Assembly (NCBI GenBank): GCA_963678705.1
Contig: OY783212.1
Coordinates: forward strand, 2,976,001-3,040,000
Length of the DNA: 64,000 bases
From: Panorpa germanica
Taxonomy: Eukaryota; Arthropoda; Insecta; Mecoptera; Panorpidae
Reading direction: 5' to 3'
The notes beneath the pieces were generated by a model. The model was not told the DNA's origin and did not search any database. It worked only from the letters and a program-made list of their open reading frames with translations. The stretch's first letter is position 1, and each line of letters opens with the position of its first letter. Made by a program: the position numbers and the translations under genes. Below are positions 45,890 through 59,007 of this stretch, piece after piece.

Positions 45890-46080
45890 ACTGTCTTGTT
45901 TCTGAAATCAAAGACTTTTATTTTAGTACTTTACATACACATTATTATTATTACACTGTTTAACTTAAATCATTCTATCTTACCAGAAATCAAAGAAACG
46001 ACATTTAAAGTTTATTATTTAAATTGTCAATTCCTTTTTATCCAATTTTTCCAAATATCAACTGTGTTGACCGTTCGCAG
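45890..46080 (+). repeat. Dispersed repeat, second copy of 25.8-kb element
   Basis: Shares ordered blocks with 25790-26020 (GAAATCAAAGAAACG, TTTATTATTTAAATTGTCAA, ATATCAACTGTGTTGACCGTT). It lacks about 35 bases of the 25.8-kb copy before the last block. Confidence 0.7.
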
Positions 46081-47293
46081 ATACTACAACGAAAGTAGCT
46101 ATAACTTATATGTACTGTTAACTCACCTGACCAGAATGCAGTTATAATATTTCTGGTCAGTCTCACTAACTAAAAAAATATAATTCCTTCACATGAATGT
46201 TGAATGTCGCATGTGCGCAGTGTTGCGCTGGTGTGGATACCGCTTTAATTAAAATTTCAAAATAATTGATTTCTCGATTAATTAGTGGAATCATAATAAA
46301 GCTCCTCCATAAAGTTTATTAGTAATGTATCTTTGAGAAATGCAAAATTTGAGTACAGTATGCAGTTATATGTAAAATTGCATTCGCTATCTGTTCTAAT
46401 ACTCAGAATATAAATGCACAATGCTAAATAACATGATAATGCTAAACCGGTCGAATACCGCTGGAATACTTGTAACTCGAATATTGTTACGTCGATATCT
46501 ATTGAATTGGACGATCAATATACGCAAAGTAAAAGAGGCCACAGTCCTGGGATTCACGCTTTCTCTAAGAGTCCCTTTACATAAGTTTAAAAGATTAAAT
46601 TTGTCATATTTTTACGATAAATGTAAACTTTTTGTGCGGCACTGTATTTTATTTTAAGAACAAACTTTTTTTGATCAAAACTTTGAAGCAACAAAATTAA
46701 TGAAACGTTGCAATAAACAAACAAACATAAAGGAGTATCCCGAAGTTATTTCTACCTCGCAGATTACTGCCCCAATTGTTATTCCTAAGATAAGAACTAA
46801 GTCGAAATATGTAAATACCATGGAATATCATGATGAGCAGCGAGCGAATTGGTATTCCGAGAGGAATATCTTAAAATAGCTAAACATCTTAAAAAAGAAC
46901 GAATGTTTCGTTACTATGCAAACAGGCCACGGAAAGGGTCGCCAGTCCCCCCGATGAGTCCAATGGGGTGTGGAGAGAAAGGGAGTGGAGAGAAAGGAAC
47001 GGTGGAAGGTTTTCTTTGTTTACATTGAGTCTCAAAAGTCAATTCTTTGTTGATAAATTTTCTAACTTATAAAACTCAATTCTTTGAAAAGAAGAGAGGA
47101 AAAGGGATGGAAAGGGTTAATCCTGAATCCAATAGTCTAAGTAGGATTGAAGGGTACGTCAAGGAAGGGCTGATCAAACAAACTGTTGTCCACTTATGTT
47201 CGCAAAATAAATTGTGTTCGTCGATCGTTCGATCAAATATAAAAACAAGGCGATGGAGCAAATACCTGGAATTTACTATAGAAGTATATTTAC

Positions 47294-47852
47294 CAGTGGC
47301 GGACTTAGAACCGTCAGAAAATAATCTTGCTCCCTCTATTCTTTTTCGTTGTAAGGCTATGATTCATATAAATTAAAAGATATTGACAAGCTAAGATAAT
47401 CCAGAGGCTAATAAAATAATAAGTAATTAATTTTATTTTAACATAATTTGAACTTACTTGAACATATGTCTATTCGCACAAAAAACTATTTTTGAAACAA
47501 AAATATAATTTAACATTGAATTTAGAATTTATGTTGTGTTCTTCTACAATGTTTATTCTTGTATACCCATTAAACAAAGCGAACCATTGGAAATACATTA
47601 TAGTTTTACATATATAATACCTCTCTTTATTTCCGAAAAACTTTACAAAAAACGTATATGATATTACAAATTAATAGAATTACAATATAATGAATTATAA
47701 ATTGGATTAGTCTGATGTTTTTTTAACTGTCCTCATTATTGAGTTCTTTTTTTTGTAAACTTATATGTAATTAAAATAGTGTTATATCAAACTTTTTGTC
47801 ACTAAAAATAAACCTAATTGTGGTTTTGCGGGATCTCCGAAGTCCGTCACTG
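47294..47852. mobile_element. Non-autonomous hAT-like element, about 560 bp
   Basis: Begins CAGTGGCGGACTTAGAAC; the right end read on the minus strand begins CAGTGACGGACTTCGGAG. The flanks ATATTTAC and ATATCTGC match at 6 of 8 positions, fitting an aged 8-bp hAT duplication. The interior is AT-rich and has no transposase. The frame at 47047-47376 runs across its left border and is not a gene. Confidence 0.7.
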
Positions 47853-48799
47853 ATATCTGCTGTTGATTTTATGATATTTGTATTAGTAGAAATCTTCCGA
47901 AGGTTGAAAATGCTGTACAACAAATAATCCTGATATTGCTTTTTCATATATCCTATTTGATACGGTTGTAATTTACTTTATATGTTTCACCCTTCCTTAA
48001 TCTCCACACCAAGGTCTATTTTCCCTCGTGTTCTGCTTTAAAGCGGAAGCGGAAGTAGGGTTAGTTACTAATTTTAACAGCTTCTAAAAATAAAAACAAA
48101 ATTTCCATCCAATAAATTCTGATGTAAGAGTACTCAATCTTCAGCGCAGAGCGCACTGCATAGAGCCGACTAATTTATCTATAATCCCAGCTCCATCTCA
48201 TACAAATGTTGAAGACTTGCACCAAGATGAAATCAATTTGATAGCCGAGTTAAAGAGAGCGTTCCCAGTTCCCAGTCATCTCTCAACCCTATGTGGCCAT
48301 GTCCCAGTAGAGCATCGCACGGCGCGTTGGTAATTACTCAAGAGCGAATGATCTGACAAGATGAACTAAAAAGCGTCAAGAAATTCTACTCTATAATCCT
48401 AAAGTAAAATACTCTCAACGATTTCACTTTATATGCACCTTCTAATCATAATCATTTCTATAGAACGAGAACGTTCCAAGGGAATAGAAAGGATCATCAA
48501 TAATTTGTTCAAAGATATAAGCGTATATTTCGTGGTATATTTATGCTGTGATAAAATACATATTGATATCTGTGAATAAAATGGACGAAAAATTAGAAAC
48601 TTTTTGCTATATAACTCTTTATTTCTAATAGAAAGAAAATGTAATTTTTCGTAATTTAGAACTGGAATTTTGGAACGATATTAGAGAAATTAGAAAGCCT
48701 CTTAAGGAATTTTGTATTATGTTAAAATTAATGGTGTAACTCGATAGGTGTACGGCTGATTAACTTCTTATATGACCGACGAACTGTTAACGCGGTTGC

Positions 48800-48950
48800 G
48801 ACATAATACTGACATCTGCTGGATGAAGCCTATCGCTAAGCTTGTCGCAACAAACGATGCTGGCAATCGATTCACGCTGACCTCCTTGTGCACGACAACG
48901 CGTGGTCGCATACAGTTCAACCTTATCTCTATGTTTTTTTAATTTTTTTT
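48800..48950 (+). pseudogene. Tc1/mariner transposase scrap
   Basis: One plus-strand frame reads IHADLLVHDNAWSHTVQPYL, which matches the second-aspartate motif of Tc1/mariner transposases (usually hydrophobic-xHDNARPHxA). The stretch is GC-richer than its neighbours. The match is only about 20 residues long and the frame closes on both sides, so it is a relic at best. Confidence 0.4.
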
Positions 48951-49136
48951 TTATTTAAGTATTAGAATTTACGCACTATCAACCTGACGATATTGAGTAA
49001 ATTTTGTGTCACTGAACTTTTGTGGCTTGTGAGTAGTGGATCCAGTGATCAACTTCCTCCTACTTTAAATTATAATTGTATGTACTTGTTTTTATATATT
49101 AATTTGTCGGTATTTGCATTGGGAATAAGTCTAAGG

Positions 49137-49600
49137 ATACTCGTCTCTTGAGTCTGGTACATTTTTTAGATTTCAACAAACTGATAGCAAGTGAATTCGG
49201 ATGAATTTGTAATCGTTTCCAGTATTTTCCGCTTCGTATGGGTATAAGGATTCCGACTTATGATATATGGATCATTTCCTACAGTTGAATTTTTGACGAA
49301 CCACGGAGCGTTGACTATTGTTCTAAGTGTTTTGGATTGAAATCTTTCTAATATGTCAATATTGGAATTACTGGTGGTTCTTCATAGTTCGATGCCAAGA
49401 GACCAGATGGGCATTAGTAATGACCTATATAGATGAGAATCTAGCATTCCATCGATAGTTGAGATGTGCGGCCCATCAACCAATAAATTTTTGGAAAACT
49501 TGGCTCGTAGTTCAATGCTTTTGTTTTGGATGTGGTTTTTCAAGTTCAACCTACAATCTAGATGTAATTCCAATTATTTCACTGATTCTGCTTGGGCAGG
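49137..49600 (-). pseudogene. Jockey-clade LINE, 3' end of the reverse transcriptase ORF
   Basis: The minus-strand frame reads LHLDCRLNLKNHI, then YRSLLMPIWSLGIEL, and after a stop continues SNSNIDILERFQSKTLRTIV and NAPWFVKN. These match the conserved end of jockey-type ORF2 (LDRRLTWKxHI, YKxxLxPIWxYGIQLWG, ASxSNIEIxQRFQSKxLRxIxxAPWYV). It has an internal stop and has lost its upstream part, so it is an inactive 5'-truncated copy. Confidence 0.85.
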
Positions 49601-49650
49601 TTTCACGATTGTTATTGTCCCTATGTGATTACAACATGTTTGTTCACTGA

Positions 49651-50848
49651 AGGAGGCATTAGGAAGGGGAAAGTGTGAAGATGACACTACAGTCGAACAG
49701 TACGTATGCAATTGCCAACTGCCATTTTTTTCCCATAAAGGGATCAAATGATTCCTATCCGACGGAGAACATGTATTTCCGTTGAAGGAAACTATGTAGA
49801 AAAATATTTCTGCGTTTCATTTGTATTTTTGTAAATCGACAATAAATTTGCATTAAAATATTCCAGTTTGTTTTTGAGCGAAAATCGTACCGTTGAATTT
49901 TCAACAGAAATATTTTAATTAAAAAATGGAATTCAAATTTGAAACAAAATTACATATTATTTTATTAAATTTAAATAAAATAAATTAATCAAATGTGACT
50001 TTACAACAGTAGAAACGCATTACTTATACTCAAATGTTGAGTATTTGTATTAAAAGTATATTTTTTGATTTGTCACAATATTGCTTCCTCTAAGCCCTAT
50101 TGATTGTAACTAGAACCACAAATAGAATAGTTTGACCGAGAGAAACATTAAATTAAACGATCTGAAAACATTGAACTAAATCTAAAATAGAATTTATCGA
50201 AAAAATACTATTAAACACAAAGTAAAAATAATTCTTCTTTTAAATAGTTTTTAGTTTTTTCTTTTGCTGGAGCACATTTGTTTTTCTATTTCCTTCCACC
50301 TTCCTTCACGCTCCTTCTATCTCCCTGCTCCATTCAAGTGGATGACAGTATCCAGAATGCCGAACATTAAAACATCTTTCTTCTGCAGCCGTTTCATTTC
50401 ACATTTCGTCTGGTATTATGTTTCGTTTGGTGCACGTAAGCGGTTTTTGGCGGATTAGGAATTTCTGTTGCAATGTTTTAAATAACTTGATATTAAATTC
50501 CCGAGGCGGGTGCAACGATTGCAGCATACTGCTATCATTTCGAAGCCAAATATTTCCTGTTATATTCAAACCTAAGTCTTTTTGTTTTAAAATATGTGGG
50601 TGTTATTTTTTTTATGAATATGTTTTACTTACAATAGAAAAAATATAAAAAGCTAGACAAGAATTATTTTTGTAACGCTTAATAAAACTGGCTGACAGTT
50701 TTCTAGTAATATTTTAGATAAATAATAAATGAACACTACGTCTATGTTTGTATAAGACTTAGAAGAATCATTTTGGTGTCAGATGTCATTACTGTCATAC
50801 ATTTGCAAAAATATTTTTGTGGCTTGGGTTAGTTTCGAACCTTAGACC
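49651..50848. other. Gene-poor stretch
   Basis: No gene recognised. It includes a C/T-rich patch at 50280-50335 related to the polypyrimidine repeats at 31.9 and 54.5 kb. Confidence 0.35.
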
Positions 50849-51425
50849 CAGTGCCGAATTAAACATGTAGGCAATGTACGTCTCGGGGCACTTATACCAT
50901 ATTAAAAGATATTTTTTCTACTTTAAAGCAATTTTATTTATAATTATTTCGTTTTTTTTTACTATATTATGAAAGATTATAAATTTGAAACAAATGAAAT
51001 GAAAATATACGTATTCGTTTATTAAATCTTTTTGTAAAATACAATGTGCTTAAATATTAACTTCTAACTTATTTAAATACAAAATCGTTTAAAACATCCT
51101 GAAAGTTAATCTTTTCCAATATTTCATTTTCAATCGCCATTATCGCCAATGAATTTAAACGGTTCTGAGACATTGATGAACGAAGACAGTTTTTGATCAG
51201 GTTTTTAATTTTTTTTTCTTATTATAATTTCTCGGGCTTCCTAGGGTCTTTCATCGCCCCTAATAATGTTTTGCATTTTCTTTTAAACTTCATATCCCGA
51301 CAACAATTTTGATCAGGTTTAATTTCGGCAAGTAATGTTCGCCTGTGGCGTTTGTATTCTTTCATCAGACTTCTATATATTTGTAATGATGTCATTACAT
51401 TCGGGAAAGTTGATTGTACCATATT
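50849..51425 (-). pseudogene. Degraded hAT transposon: transposase C-terminus and 3' end
   Basis: The minus strand holds STFPNVMTSLQIYRSL (51.4 kb) and further along KNLIKNCLRSSMSQNRL, NSLAIMAIENEILEKINF and a stop near 51063. These match the hAT family dimerisation domain (FPNVxxALRI, then KLKLIKNYLRSTMSQERLNxLAxLSIE). The segment between is disrupted, with a stop at 51222. About 200 bases beyond the stop, the sequence at 50849 begins CAGTGCCGAATTAAACATG, a plausible hAT terminal repeat. The element is dead, but it shows that autonomous hAT elements existed in the lineage, a possible source for the hAT-like MITEs here. Confidence 0.78.
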
Positions 51426-51429
51426 ACCA

Positions 51430-52740
51430 AAAATGAGTTCTTCTTCCCTTTTTACTGAAGAAAATCCTACATTTTAAATTGTCCCTTCCCGGGAACAAAG
51501 ATAATCTGAAAAACAGCAACCCTTAAATTTGCAACATTATAGCCGATTTGGTTTCGGTTGGTGTTTTCTGTACGTAAAGTGTTTCTTCTTTATTTGTAAT
51601 TTATATTTAATACAGTAGTATCTGGTGTAGCAAATACATATTTATTCTAAAGACATTTTAATAATCTGTAAGAAGGTACCATTATGATTTTATTCTGTCT
51701 AATAATTTAAGAGATATGGGGCTGGTAGCTGTACTCATAGTTATTGCAAAAGTTAATTAACAAGGCTTTGTAATAGGTACTGGATTGACCGAACAATTTA
51801 CTATTATTTAATTTTAAACAACTGGTCATGTTAACTAACTTTCGCGATAACTATGATTTCAGTAACCAGCACTTAGTCTCTTCCATTTTTTTCCATTTGT
51901 GTTGCTACTTTTTCTTTTGAGGCTCCCGCACTATAGTTTTGCGAGTCCATAGTGATAATTTACCTCTGACCGTAATATAATTTTATAGACAGTGGATTTA
52001 ATCATAAAACACCAGAGAATGTCAACTTATGATAGTGTTAATAATGAATGTACCTCACAGCACTTAAATGTTAGTATAAATTCTAGAAGTACTATTTCAG
52101 AAGTGGGGTTATTATGGTTATTCGTCTGTTCAAATGTTTATTCAACTAAACCTAAATTTCACAAGCACCGCAAATATGCTATCCTCATAGCCTTTTAAAA
52201 GCCGGACGTAGCCTCTAAGCAAATCCCTTTGACAATCTTGTATGTTTTTGTGGCGTTATTATTGTTAAATACACCCAAAAACTTTAATGGGCTTAATACT
52301 AACTTTAAAAGCTTCAGTGGGTTAAAAACCGATTAAAATAAAGCTCAACAATGAGTTTTATTTTTTGTTTAATCAGAAATATTTAGAGTTATTTTTATGT
52401 TCTAAAGAGAAAAGGGTTATTTTATGAACACTTTATTTTAAAATGATTTTTTTCTTAATGAATTTTATATTTCGTAATGAGGAGGCGTTTTGAAATGATG
52501 CTCTATTAATCATTTTAAAGCGCCTGTGTTATTAGTTTTCTTTTATTGAATCGTGATAAAGATTAGTACATCTGCTGTATGGCAATGTGAAAGGTCGTTA
52601 AATAATTGTAAAACCGCGGTAAATTTAAATAAAATAATTGCTGAGATTAATATGCGATATTGTCTGTGCCATCCATAATATAAAACATTAAAACAATTTT
52701 AAAAGAAATTAAACAACCAAAGGATTTTACTCAATTATTA
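51430..52740. other. Gene-poor stretch
   Basis: No gene or structured repeat recognised. The frame at 51992-52198 has no family features. Confidence 0.35.
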
Positions 52741-52769
52741 ATACATTAATTAATGAATTTATACAGAGT

Positions 52770-52930
52770 GTATCCAAAGGACACAAAACTTAGCATATTA
52801 GGTAACATGTAAGATGACACAGTGAACGAGAGCATGGACTGCTATGTCTTCCGATTCGATCCTCAGACCGCAGATATATTTTCTGGGTTTGGTAGTTATC
52901 AAGATCGAAGTCAGCGATATAGGTTACATA
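52770..52930 (+). mobile_element. tRNA-like SINE copy
   Basis: Contains a tRNA-like head (GTGAACGAGAGCATGGACTG and CCGATTCGATCCTC, a B-box) and the tail TTTTCTGGGTTTGGT shared with the minus-strand copy at 19745-19870. The block before the head, ACACAAAAC with TTAGGTAACAT, recurs near 19040 and 10003. Confidence 0.5.
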
Positions 52931-52934
52931 ACAC

Positions 52935-54445
52935 GTCACTCAATAAGTTTGTGGAATGACATATAGATGGCACCATTAATGACAAATCCATTAGATTGTA
53001 TCAACCTGCAAGCAATATGTGTTTAAATAACACGACATTCTAACACATAATTCTATTGTTTTGAAAATTACAAAAGTAGAGCCACTAAAATCGTTTTTAC
53101 TATCTAAAAATCATATGGATTTGTCATTATTAGCGCCATTTACATGTTATGCTGCGAACTTATTAAGTGATGTATTATATAAGGCTACGACACCGCTGCC
53201 AATACAGTATGTCATTGGTACAGGACTAAGCATAGGCCGACGTTAAATAAATTAGTTAAAAAATTAATAAAAGTAAGTAAATTGTTTACATAACAGATAC
53301 CTTTTTCTTATGTTTGATATATCTTAAATTCAGATAACTGTGACATTTTCTACTAAAACTTGATATCAAGTAAACTATGAGCTGCATACTGTTCAGAAAT
53401 GGCTTCTCATTTGGAAGAATGAACTATTTTGGCAGAAATAAATTGTTAATAATTTTTTTTTTTATATAGACGTTGTCTTCTTTTTTTTGGGGCACCTTAT
53501 AATATCATTCTAACTAAATAACAAAAAGACAACGTATTCACTAGTTGTAGAATACAATAAAGCTAGGATTTCTGTTATAGAGGTAGTCTAACGCTACGGC
53601 AGCTAGTACATTCATAAACGTTAGAATCCTTAAAAACTTCTAGTTCCGTTAAAAACTGAATAGTAATTAAAACCCTCTCCTTTAATTAATAAAAACTATA
53701 ATGAAAATGTCACTAATTAAATCCTGCTTGCAAAGTACTTTTATAATTTAAATAATAACATGTCTTTAAGCTAAATTCTAGAGAAAAAGAATTTTAAAGT
53801 TAATTAATATGATAAAATTACCATAAGAAAAATTTCTTTAACAGTAAAAATTAAATTAAATATCTTTTTGTTCATTATGAATTATTCAGTTAAAAAATAG
53901 GGGTAATTGGAATTACTGCCAGTATCAGTCTGTACGGGGGTAGAACGTGGTTCACACTTTTGAGTTCTCATCCCTAATTTAATTCTATTTAGTCTAAAAG
54001 GTTAAATTCATTTAGTTCCAGTCGCAAAAACTGTCTTTTTAAAGAACTGTTTCCAAATTCTCATTTTATTTACCCACAATTTATAATGTTGTTGTATTGG
54101 TAATATGAAAATATCTGTGTTACATTAGGAAATTAAATATATGCAAGATATTATAAATATACTTCTTCAAAATGTAATGGAAATTTACAAGTTCCCAAAA
54201 GGTGTTTTACTCTCAGCCACTGTGTCGTCAATCAGCAATATGTTGTTTTGAAATGTATAAGATTTCATTAAGTAGATTTCCGAATAAATGATTCATAAAG
54301 CAGGACATTATCAGTATTTTGCATAATAACTAAATACTATTGTAAATTAACCGTAAATATTATAAGAAATTCATTATTATTAATTAATTTAATGCGTGTG
54401 TCGTTAGACTTTACATTCTTTCAATATTAAATCACGTAATTACAT
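52935..54445. other. Gene-poor AT-rich stretch
   Basis: No gene recognised. The frame at 53061-53246 shows no motif. Confidence 0.35.
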
Positions 54446-54449
54446 CTCA

Positions 54450-54830
54450 TTGCTAACCTAAACTTAACAACTTTCCAACAGCATTGTTTGAATTTTATAC
54501 TCTTGTTCCTATATTTTCTTGCTCCTTACTCCTCATTGTTTCTCTACCTTTACTATTTCTTCTTGACTCTCTTCCTTTACTATTTTATTATTGTCTCTAT
54601 CTCCGTCATCCATCTCTTGTCCTTATCTCCTATCCGCAAATCCTCTATTTTCTGAACTGAAGTTTAACTGTTTCCTCTGCTCCCCTTCACTGCCTCTTTT
54701 AGTACTTCCTCTCTCTTCATGTTCCCCATGCAAACCAGATACGAGATTATTTATTGTCCTGTTTTTCTTTCCTCTTTTCTATTTCCGCCATCCACCTCTT
54801 TCCTTCATTGCCTCCGTTTAATAGCTGCCT
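54450..54830. repeat. Polypyrimidine repeat, second long copy
   Basis: C/T-rich for almost 400 bases with CGCCATCCACCTCTTTCCTT, as at 31.9-32.1 kb. The plus-strand frame at 54591-54821 is only a reading of the low-complexity tract. Confidence 0.55.
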
Positions 54831-55476
54831 AAGAAATAAGAAATTCGTAAACTTCTGTTATTTTTAAGTTAAAGCTGTTATCGCAGTTTGAAGTAACTAT
54901 TTTGTCTGCGATGGTTTATTGACATCTTTAGCATTTCCTCTTTTGTAATATACTATATTCTTTCAAGTACAATTCATGTAGATTTGCTGTAAGCGAGGAC
55001 GAAAGACACATCGATACAAGGTGTATGAACGTTGCGCAACATTGTCTACAAATGAGTACACCGCCTAATATGTAGCAGTACAGCTATAGTCCCTACAGTA
55101 AACTTGATAATATATTCCGGTCTCTAATTCCACCTGTTTACATAATCTACGGGAAATTATGGACCGTTTAGATTAAACCACATAGGGTGCAAACAAAGTA
55201 GGTGGAGCCTAAATACACATTAGTTATATGTGATGTGTTTACGTGGATGTCTGTCAATCTGATGGCTGAGTGGAGTGACAGTTTGCAAACACGGTGGCAT
55301 AAACCAACTATAGAGTCACATCTGTCAACGACAGTTCACTGTTTGAAATTTAGGCCTTTCTCAGTGTTTAATGTTTGTGTTTTGTAATTTTCATATTTAA
55401 GACTGTAGAACTATTAGCAAACTTAGAAGTGGGAGAATTTTTAAATGAATCCTAAAAAGGGGTGATGGATCATGAT

Positions 55477-55677
55477 CAGTGGCGTAACTGAGGTGGGTCA
55501 ATTGAGACATTGCCCCTTGGTTTATAAAGTATGGGGACCTATAGCATTTCATTCCATTTACAGTGAATAGAATGCATAAATCTAATATCTTATTGTTTTA
55601 TTGGAAACAAATTTATGAATCGTGGGAGGGGAGGCTCCAGAAAAATATGTTTCATTATTTACTTAGTTACGGCATTG
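55477..55677. mobile_element. hAT-like MITE, about 200 bp
   Basis: Begins CAGTGGCGTAACTGAGG; the right end read on the minus strand is CAATGCCGTAACTAAGT, a 17-bp inverted pair. CCCC-rich blocks lie inside on both sides. Flanking duplication is not evident. Confidence 0.65.
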
Positions 55678-56556
55678 CATTCTGGGAAACATCTAGTGTT
55701 TCAAACATTGAAATATAGGCAACTGGTACATAAGCAACAAATTTATTAACCATGACTTCGGCATTAAAACTGTTATAGAAGAAATTAACAACTTTAGCCA
55801 AGCACCAGTAGAAAAACATACGTCTGACTTTAAAAGACTAAAAAGACTTAGCCTGGTTGTTGGTTTCATAGTTACCTATACGATTTCCGATAACTAAGCT
55901 GGTAACTATTAAATAGCACTAAATCGGGTTGCTGCTCACGTAGTCAGTGACGTCACAACGATAAACAGTATGTTAAGTCTAACTATACGAATTCTGTCCA
56001 TAGTGTGTTAAAGTTATCACAACGTTTTTAATTGTCATTCATAGATATAGCTGTTACTGGTCGACTATTTCTAATCTAGGTTCATTTTCATTTTTAGCAT
56101 AGGTTGTTCATTGTTCATAATTATTGTAACAGATTGTAACGTGGCATATTGTTACAAAATAAAAAAAAAAATATTTACCCAGGAAGTACAATTTGTGTCA
56201 TCGAATCTGATCACATTCAAGTACTTGACCACTGCTACTCCATAGCATTTATTCTTAATTGTGATTTAACTGTCATGCAGTTTGGAGCCTCATAAGTATT
56301 TAAGTTAATGAAATATATCACCAGATTTACTGATGTTCCGTAAAACTTTCAGTCTACTCTGACAATCAGTGCAAAAGCTAATACCTATGTTTAGCATAAA
56401 AGTAATGACAGACAGCCATCTTCATTTGATGTGTGTTTATTTTAATATAGAAAAAACATTGTCTTAACATAGTTTTACGAAATTAATCACTTTTCAACAA
56501 AGGGGTTCCACAGAGATTACCTTTTTCTGTTCGTAACGTTCTGGAGTACGCTACTT

Positions 56557-56808
56557 CCCAGTAAACATTTTAGAGTCACTTCGCCATCATATTGAAGATG
56601 TGTATGATTCTTTTGACATGAAAGAGTCCATTTACAGTTCAATTCACACAGTCGTTCATACGAAATGTCTATTTTATCGGCTACAAATGACAAAACCATT
56701 CCACCTGTCGGAATATAAATGAAGATAAAGTTGATGCGAACTATAATTGAAGTGCAATAGTGATAGAAACGTCACAAAACAAGACACTTCACCAAATTGT
56801 TGACTGGG
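56557..56808 (+). mobile_element. CCCAGT-family MITE, copy 4 (intact)
   Basis: The best-preserved copy: 252 bp from CCCAGTAAACATTTTAGAG to TTGTTGACTGGG, flanked by TT on both sides, consistent with a 2-bp target duplication. It contains the blocks CATCATATTGAAGATGTG, GTCCATTTACAGTTCA, GAAGATAAAGTTGATGCG and TGATAGAAACGTCAC. No coding capacity; the minus-strand frame at 56517-56699 is incidental. Confidence 0.88.
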
Positions 56809-57003
56809 TTGCCTGCTGGAGCATTGGACTCCATCACCGAACAACACAGTTAGCTATTCGGTTATTTCATATTATCTGAAAACACTTGTTAAACAAATCC
56901 ATACAAGCGATACTATTCAAATGCAAAATCACTTAAATATGCAAATTGTTATTCCATTCAAATGTTACGCCATTAATTGGCAGATTAAAATGTACTTTAT
57001 ACT

Positions 57004-57029
57004 TGTGTGTGTGTGTGTGTGTGTGTGTG
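57004..57029. repeat. (GT)n microsatellite
   Basis: An uninterrupted run of about 12-13 GT units. Confidence 0.95.
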
Positions 57030-58960
57030 GTAACTAAGGTGGAGGTTTTACACCCAAACTAATTAAACCCTGAATCTATTCAATTATCTAAATCCCGTCC
57101 CCATTTAACACATATGTGCGGTTTCATTTGTTTTAATAATTAGGTAGACTTAAGTAGGGACTGAAGTACCCCTCAAACTCCTCTGAACTGTGGTAAACTG
57201 TAAATAGTTTAGTATAATTAGAACTTGACCTTCAAATAACTTTTTCGAATGGTTTTTTTGTTTTTTTGTTTTTCTTGTTCGTTTTAACGTTCTAACTTTA
57301 TTTAATTTACTGTTTTTATTTAATATTGTAATCTAGATTTCAGGTTCTCGTTTAAGCATTCCTTTTCACATTTGTATTTTAATTTAAATTTAGTTAATTT
57401 AGTTGGAGCGCATGCGTCTTTAGTAATATAAATTTTGACAGTTCGACACTTGGACAAAATTGAAGTGGAAATAATTAAAATTGCTGTTTTTAATAACAAT
57501 TATTAATAAAAATTGTTTTTATTTCTTTATTTTTGACAATCTGACATTAAACTTCTTTTAAATATAAATTCTACTCCATTTTGACAGATTGTCACATTTT
57601 GGAGGTTATAATATAATAAAGTTTTTCTTAATTTAAAACAATGGACCTTGTTAGGTTCTAAAAAAACCCAGAAAATTTAAAAAATAAATTAAATTAATAA
57701 TGGTACTGTGAATGACTTCGCGTATTGCCATATGCTAAACAATTTAAATTAAATACAAAATACAATATTAAATTAAAGCAGTGATTGGGAATGATACTTT
57801 AGTAGAAGAAAAGTCCCTACCGATAAATTCTATGCATTATTTTTTACACGATTAAACTACATGAATAAAAATAAGTTATTTTGATTTTCCACCGGATCGT
57901 ACGTCTCAATGAACATATTATTAAACATTGTTGCAGCTTATACTAAATTAAATAAATTCCATCTGAAGCCATGAAGACATGATGGACATATCACCATTCC
58001 ATACAATGCTATAAAACAGTTGCATTTCGAAATAAGAACGAAATGTTAACATTGGTAACTTGTAACTGGTAACGACTTAATAAAACGGATGCCATAAACA
58101 TAGTACATTTTATGGAATATTACTGATTTACTGATATGTTTTATTTTAAATCTCGTATCTACAACCATAACTATAAAAGAAATTTGTTACATCAGATTTA
58201 TACTATGTAATATGTAAATGTTGTGTGTGTTTGAATAGTTTCAAGGTTATGGTTCAATGTTTAGTACTCATTATTTCCGAACCATAGAGAGTAGATGGCG
58301 CAAATAACGCGAACACGCGAAAATTATACTTTCTCAAATTTATAGGAGATGGGGATATAGTAAAGAAATAATCAGTTATTTCCCGGTAAATACAACATGA
58401 ATGGTGATCCTGCCATTTCGAGTCTAGTCGGTAAAAATCAACCGACTCCCACATCGGATAGTTTTAGTTATCCGACTCCTACGGAAATAAATATTTACTT
58501 ACTTACACAGTTCAGAGAGTGGGTAATAGTATAAGGAAACATATAGGCATATAAATTATTTAAAATTGGAATTTAAATTCTAAAGAATCTGAATTTGTAA
58601 ACAACGGCTACATTACATTTTATCCAGTGCGAATTTCTCTCTTACTTATAACAGATTTATAAATTGTAATCATAATTATATAATCTATATATTCTATATA
58701 GATTATATATTCTATTATAGATTATAACCTACAAATATTATTCTTAGACGTTCCATTTTTTTTGTACATTATTTCCGGAACCGACTCGACTGACCAGAAA
58801 TGTCTTCCGACACCGACACCATTCCTTGCAGCCCTGGTATATATTTTAGAAGGACAATTTCAGTTCTTAGTGTTATCTATATCGTTTAAACTCCTTTAAT
58901 ATTGAATATACAATGACATTTTTATTATAAAATAAGCTCATGGGTCAGAGGTTAAAGAAG
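57030..58960. other. Gene-poor AT-rich stretch
   Basis: No gene recognised. At 58675-58730 there is a set of overlapping AT palindromes (TATAATCTATATA and TATAGATTATA) that can form a cruciform. Confidence 0.4.
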
Positions 58961-58963
58961 CTT

Positions 58964-58965
<2 letters not shown>

Positions 58966-59005
<40 letters not shown>
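58966..59005. repeat. (GA)n microsatellite
   Basis: About 19-20 uninterrupted GA/AG units. Confidence 0.95.

Positions 59006-59007
<2 letters not shown>

Larger units (their letters stand above)
44779..47293. other. Gene-poor stretch with a repeat pair and a hairpin
   Basis: Contains the second copy (45890-46080) of the 25.8-kb dispersed repeat and a perfect hairpin at 45479-45508. The open frames at 45445, 45878, 46421 and 47047 show no family features. Confidence 0.4.

Noticed and set aside
47047..47376. 109-codon plus frame
   Set aside because: It crosses the left border of the hAT-like element at 47294, so it cannot be an old single gene.
54591..54821. 76-codon Ser/Pro/Leu-rich plus frame
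   Set aside because: Low-complexity pyrimidine tract shared with other sites in the window.
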